The position numbers and the translations under genes are program-made. DNA of 7,674 nucleotides from the NCBI GenBank assembly GCA_903827085.1, contig CAIKHC010000023.1, positions 1 to 7,674 of the forward strand, read 5' to 3'. This DNA is from an uncultured Candidatus Nemicrothrix sp. (GTDB taxonomy: Bacteria; Actinomycetota; Acidimicrobiia; Acidimicrobiales; Acidimicrobilacustridaceae). Below the pieces are notes generated by a model. That model was not told the DNA's origin. It worked only from the letters and a program-made list of their open reading frames with translations, and made no database searches. Below, piece after piece: positions 6,362 through 7,674 of this stretch (the stretch's first letter is position 1; every line of letters starts with the position of its first letter).

Positions 6362-6844
6362 GTGACTCTTCAACCACCCACCACCGACGATTGGGTCGCG
6401 CTTACCGACCAATTGCTCGAGGTCGGGGTCGCAGCCGATTGGGTTGCACTCCCAGGCTGTGGCGCTGTGGTGGTTTTTAGTGGTTTGGTCCGAGACCATG
6501 CCGATGGCTCCCATGGTGTCACGCATATCGATTACGAGGCGTGGGCCGAACAAGTTGAGCCCCGCCTTGGCGCCATTGCTGATCAAGCTCGTCACAGGTG
6601 GCCCGAGTTAGGGCGAATCGCGATCTGGCATCGCGAAGGGCGAGTCGTCCTGAGCGAGTCATCGGTTGTTGTCGCGGTATCTGCACCCCATCGCGTCGCC
6701 GCATTTGATGCCTGTGAATTTGCAATCGACACCTTGAAGGAATCTGTACCGATCTGGAAGAAGGAATTCTTCGACGGTGGTTCGCAATGGGCGCGTGCGG
6801 CGCAGCACATCACCGACGTAGACGATCGCGGAGTTCTTGCATGA
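6362..6844 (+). CDS. moaE: Molybdopterin synthase catalytic (large) subunit MoaE
   Basis: A 160-residue cytosolic protein. MoaE, with the MoaD thiocarboxylate, converts cyclic pyranopterin monophosphate to molybdopterin in molybdenum-cofactor synthesis. Family landmarks are clear: GAVVVFSGLVRDH (34-46, with R44), YEAW (58-61), the long helix with IADQARHRWPELGRIAIWHREG (72-93), H110-R111 in SAPHRVAAFDAC, and K126-ESVPIW-K133-KE. The lysine pair spaced by seven matches the catalytic lysines of E. coli MoaE (K119 and K126). An N-terminal extension of about 25 residues (PTTDDWVALTDQLLEVG) precedes the core. The start is GTG 6362; the next in-frame choices would cut the N-terminus, and a -10-like box stands 8 bases upstream. 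No moaD or other cofactor gene is in view, so its partner is encoded elsewhere. It is followed by a 4-base ATGA overlap with a small membrane-protein gene. Confidence 0.93.
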   Translation: MTLQPPTTDDWVALTDQLLEVGVAADWVALPGCGAVVVFSGLVRDHADGSHGVTHIDYEAWAEQVEPRLGAIADQARHRWPELGRIAIWHREGRVVLSESSVVVAVSAPHRVAAFDACEFAIDTLKESVPIWKKEFFDGGSQWARAAQHITDVDDRGVLA

Positions 6845-7059
6845 GCGGCGTTGCTTTTCTTCTTTTCGCAGTTGTTGTGGCTGCCGTTGGTTCGCTCATT
6901 GTGTGGATCCGTCATCGCAAACCCACATACTTCATGGCAAGCGTTGACGACTTTCAGCGCGAAATGGATGCCTTAAGTACGCCGCCTGTTCCTTCAACTC
7001 CGCCACGCCCAGTGCGCGGTGTGCAAGACGCGGAAAAGCGTCGATTGGGCGGTCGTTGA
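6841..7059 (+). CDS. Small single-pass membrane protein, function unknown
   Basis: A 72-residue protein. A hydrophobic helix spans residues 3-22 (starting VAFLLFAVVVAAVGSL), followed by the basic stretch WIRHRK, which predicts a cytosolic C-terminus. The soluble part has a short amphipathic piece (VDDFQREMDALS, about 36-47), then a proline-rich linker and a basic end (EKRRLGGR). The start ATG overlaps the moaE stop (ATGA) and has GGAG at 6830-6833, 7 bases upstream, so translation is probably coupled. The stop lies 1 base before mreB. I do not recognise the family with certainty; similar small proteins with a membrane helix and an F-x-x-E/Q-x-x-A-L-x helix are common in actinobacteria. Position immediately before mreB makes a cell-envelope or shape-related role possible, but that is inference from context only. 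Confidence 0.75.
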   Translation: MSGVAFLLFAVVVAAVGSLIVWIRHRKPTYFMASVDDFQREMDALSTPPVPSTPPRPVRGVQDAEKRRLGGR

Positions 7060-7060
7060 T

Positions 7061-7674
7061 ATGGCACGCGACATTGCGATCGACCTTGGTACCGCAAATA
7101 CACTGGTCTACGTTCGCGGCGAAGGCATTGTCCTCAACGAGCCGTCAGTAATTGCGCTCAACAGCCGCACACAAGACGTGCTTGCCATGGGCCACGAAGC
7201 CTGGCAAATGATTGGGCGTACGCCGAGCTACATCGTTGCGGTCCGTCCTCTTCGAAAAGGCGCAATCACCGACTTCGAAGTCACCCAGCGAATGATCCGT
7301 TTGCTGCTTCAGCGTGTTGGCGTCAACCGATTCAACCGCCCGCGTGTTGTCATTTGCGTTCCCTCCGCGATTACCGCTGTCGAACAGCGTGCGGTTACCG
7401 AAGCTGCTCGTCGTGCTGGTGCTGCTGAAGCGCACCTCATCGAACAACCCATGGCAGCGGCCATCGGTTCCGGCCTTCCCATCAACGAACCGCTCGGCAA
7501 CATGGTGATCGACATCGGAGGCGGAACCTCTGAAGTCGCACTCATCTCACTTGGTGGGGTAGTTGCGCTTGAAGCGGTGCGTGTCGGAAGTTTCGATATC
7601 GATGCTGCTATCCAGACCTACATCCGGCGTGAATACGGCATCGCTGTTGGTGAACGCACCGCAGAAGAAATCAA
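7061..7674 (+). CDS. mreB: Rod-shape-determining protein MreB, N-terminal 204 residues (cut by window end)
   Basis: The reading frame is open from ATG 7061 to the window edge; about 60% of a usual MreB of some 340 residues is present. MreB is a bacterial actin that binds ATP, forms membrane-associated filaments and guides lateral wall synthesis. The phosphate-1 loop reads DIAIDLGTANTLVYV (4-18). Then come IVLNEPSVIA (23-32), the VRPLRKGAITDFEVT segment, VPSAITAVEQRAV, and LIEQPMAAAIG with the adenine-side helix. The phosphate-2 loop is VIDIGGGTSEVAL (149-161), and GERTAEEI ends the visible part. One oddity: where most MreB proteins have GGD-E-x-D, this one has G176-S-F-D-I-D181. The start has only a weak ribosome site (GGGCGG, 7047-7052); translation is probably coupled to the preceding small gene. 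It should be co-transcribed with moaE. Confidence 0.95.
   Translation, partial: MARDIAIDLGTANTLVYVRGEGIVLNEPSVIALNSRTQDVLAMGHEAWQMIGRTPSYIVAVRPLRKGAITDFEVTQRMIRLLLQRVGVNRFNRPRVVICVPSAITAVEQRAVTEAARRAGAAEAHLIEQPMAAAIGSGLPINEPLGNMVIDIGGGTSEVALISLGGVVALEAVRVGSFDIDAAIQTYIRREYGIAVGERTAEEI

Noticed and set aside
6300..6377. GTG 6377 as the trypsin/PDZ start
   Set aside because: It would add 26 residues without pattern, overlap the moaE coding region and both -10 boxes. ATG 6299 has a well-placed box.
7145..7447. Minus-strand open frame at the right end
   Set aside because: It lies entirely opposite mreB, whose + strand frame runs off the window and has unmistakable actin motifs.
1..7674. Search for tRNA, rRNA, CRISPR repeats, insertion-sequence ends, toxin-antitoxin or defence genes
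   Set aside because: Nearly all bases belong to recognisable genes; no tRNA-like cloverleaf, spaced direct repeats, transposase motifs or terminal inverted repeats were seen by eye.

Overview
The window reads as chromosomal core DNA of a moderately GC-rich actinobacterium, most likely of the Acidimicrobiia (Ilumatobacter-like) type. The evidence is a SenX3/RegX3-type two-component pair, an actinobacterial zincin-fold (DUF2342-like) protein, a membrane-anchored trypsin/PDZ protein with an N-terminal DRLWRHPSE motif, frequent GTG starts, and apparently leaderless promoters in front of most transcription units. MreB fits Acidimicrobiia, where rod-shape genes are kept. The lineage is inferred from gene content and motifs, not from a search.

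Layout, left to right. (1) Bases 1-1035, + strand: the 3' end of a sensor histidine kinase followed 4 bases later by its RegX3-type response regulator, probably a phosphate-responsive operon. (2) 1087-2748, +: a large MFS-like membrane protein with a long charged, proline-rich cytosolic tail. (3) 2749-3984, -: a DUF2342-like zincin-fold protein whose zinc motif looks degenerate; it ends base-to-base against the MFS gene. (4) 4067-5137, +: an extended-SDR-like Rossmann protein with an altered active site and a C-terminal membrane anchor. (5) 5121-6299, -: a membrane-anchored S1C/HtrA-like protein with a PDZ domain and a degraded catalytic centre; its 3' end overlaps the SDR gene by 17 bases. 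(6) 6362-7674, +: moaE (molybdopterin synthase large subunit), a 72-residue single-pass membrane protein, and the first 204 codons of mreB, packed as an operon.

Common themes. Two divergent gene pairs (3/4 and 5/6) share short intergenic regions carrying back-to-back -10-like hexamers placed 6-8 bases before a GTG or ATG, so the start codon would be the first transcribed base. The MFS gene shows the same arrangement. Three enzyme-fold proteins (zincin, SDR, trypsin-like) have lost residues their families normally use for catalysis, while keeping the fold and, in two cases, a membrane anchor. The hexamer CGATCG occurs 18 times by hand count, far more than base composition predicts. No RNA gene, insertion sequence, CRISPR array or attachment site was seen. 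No mobile or defence system is visible; this is housekeeping DNA with unusual details.
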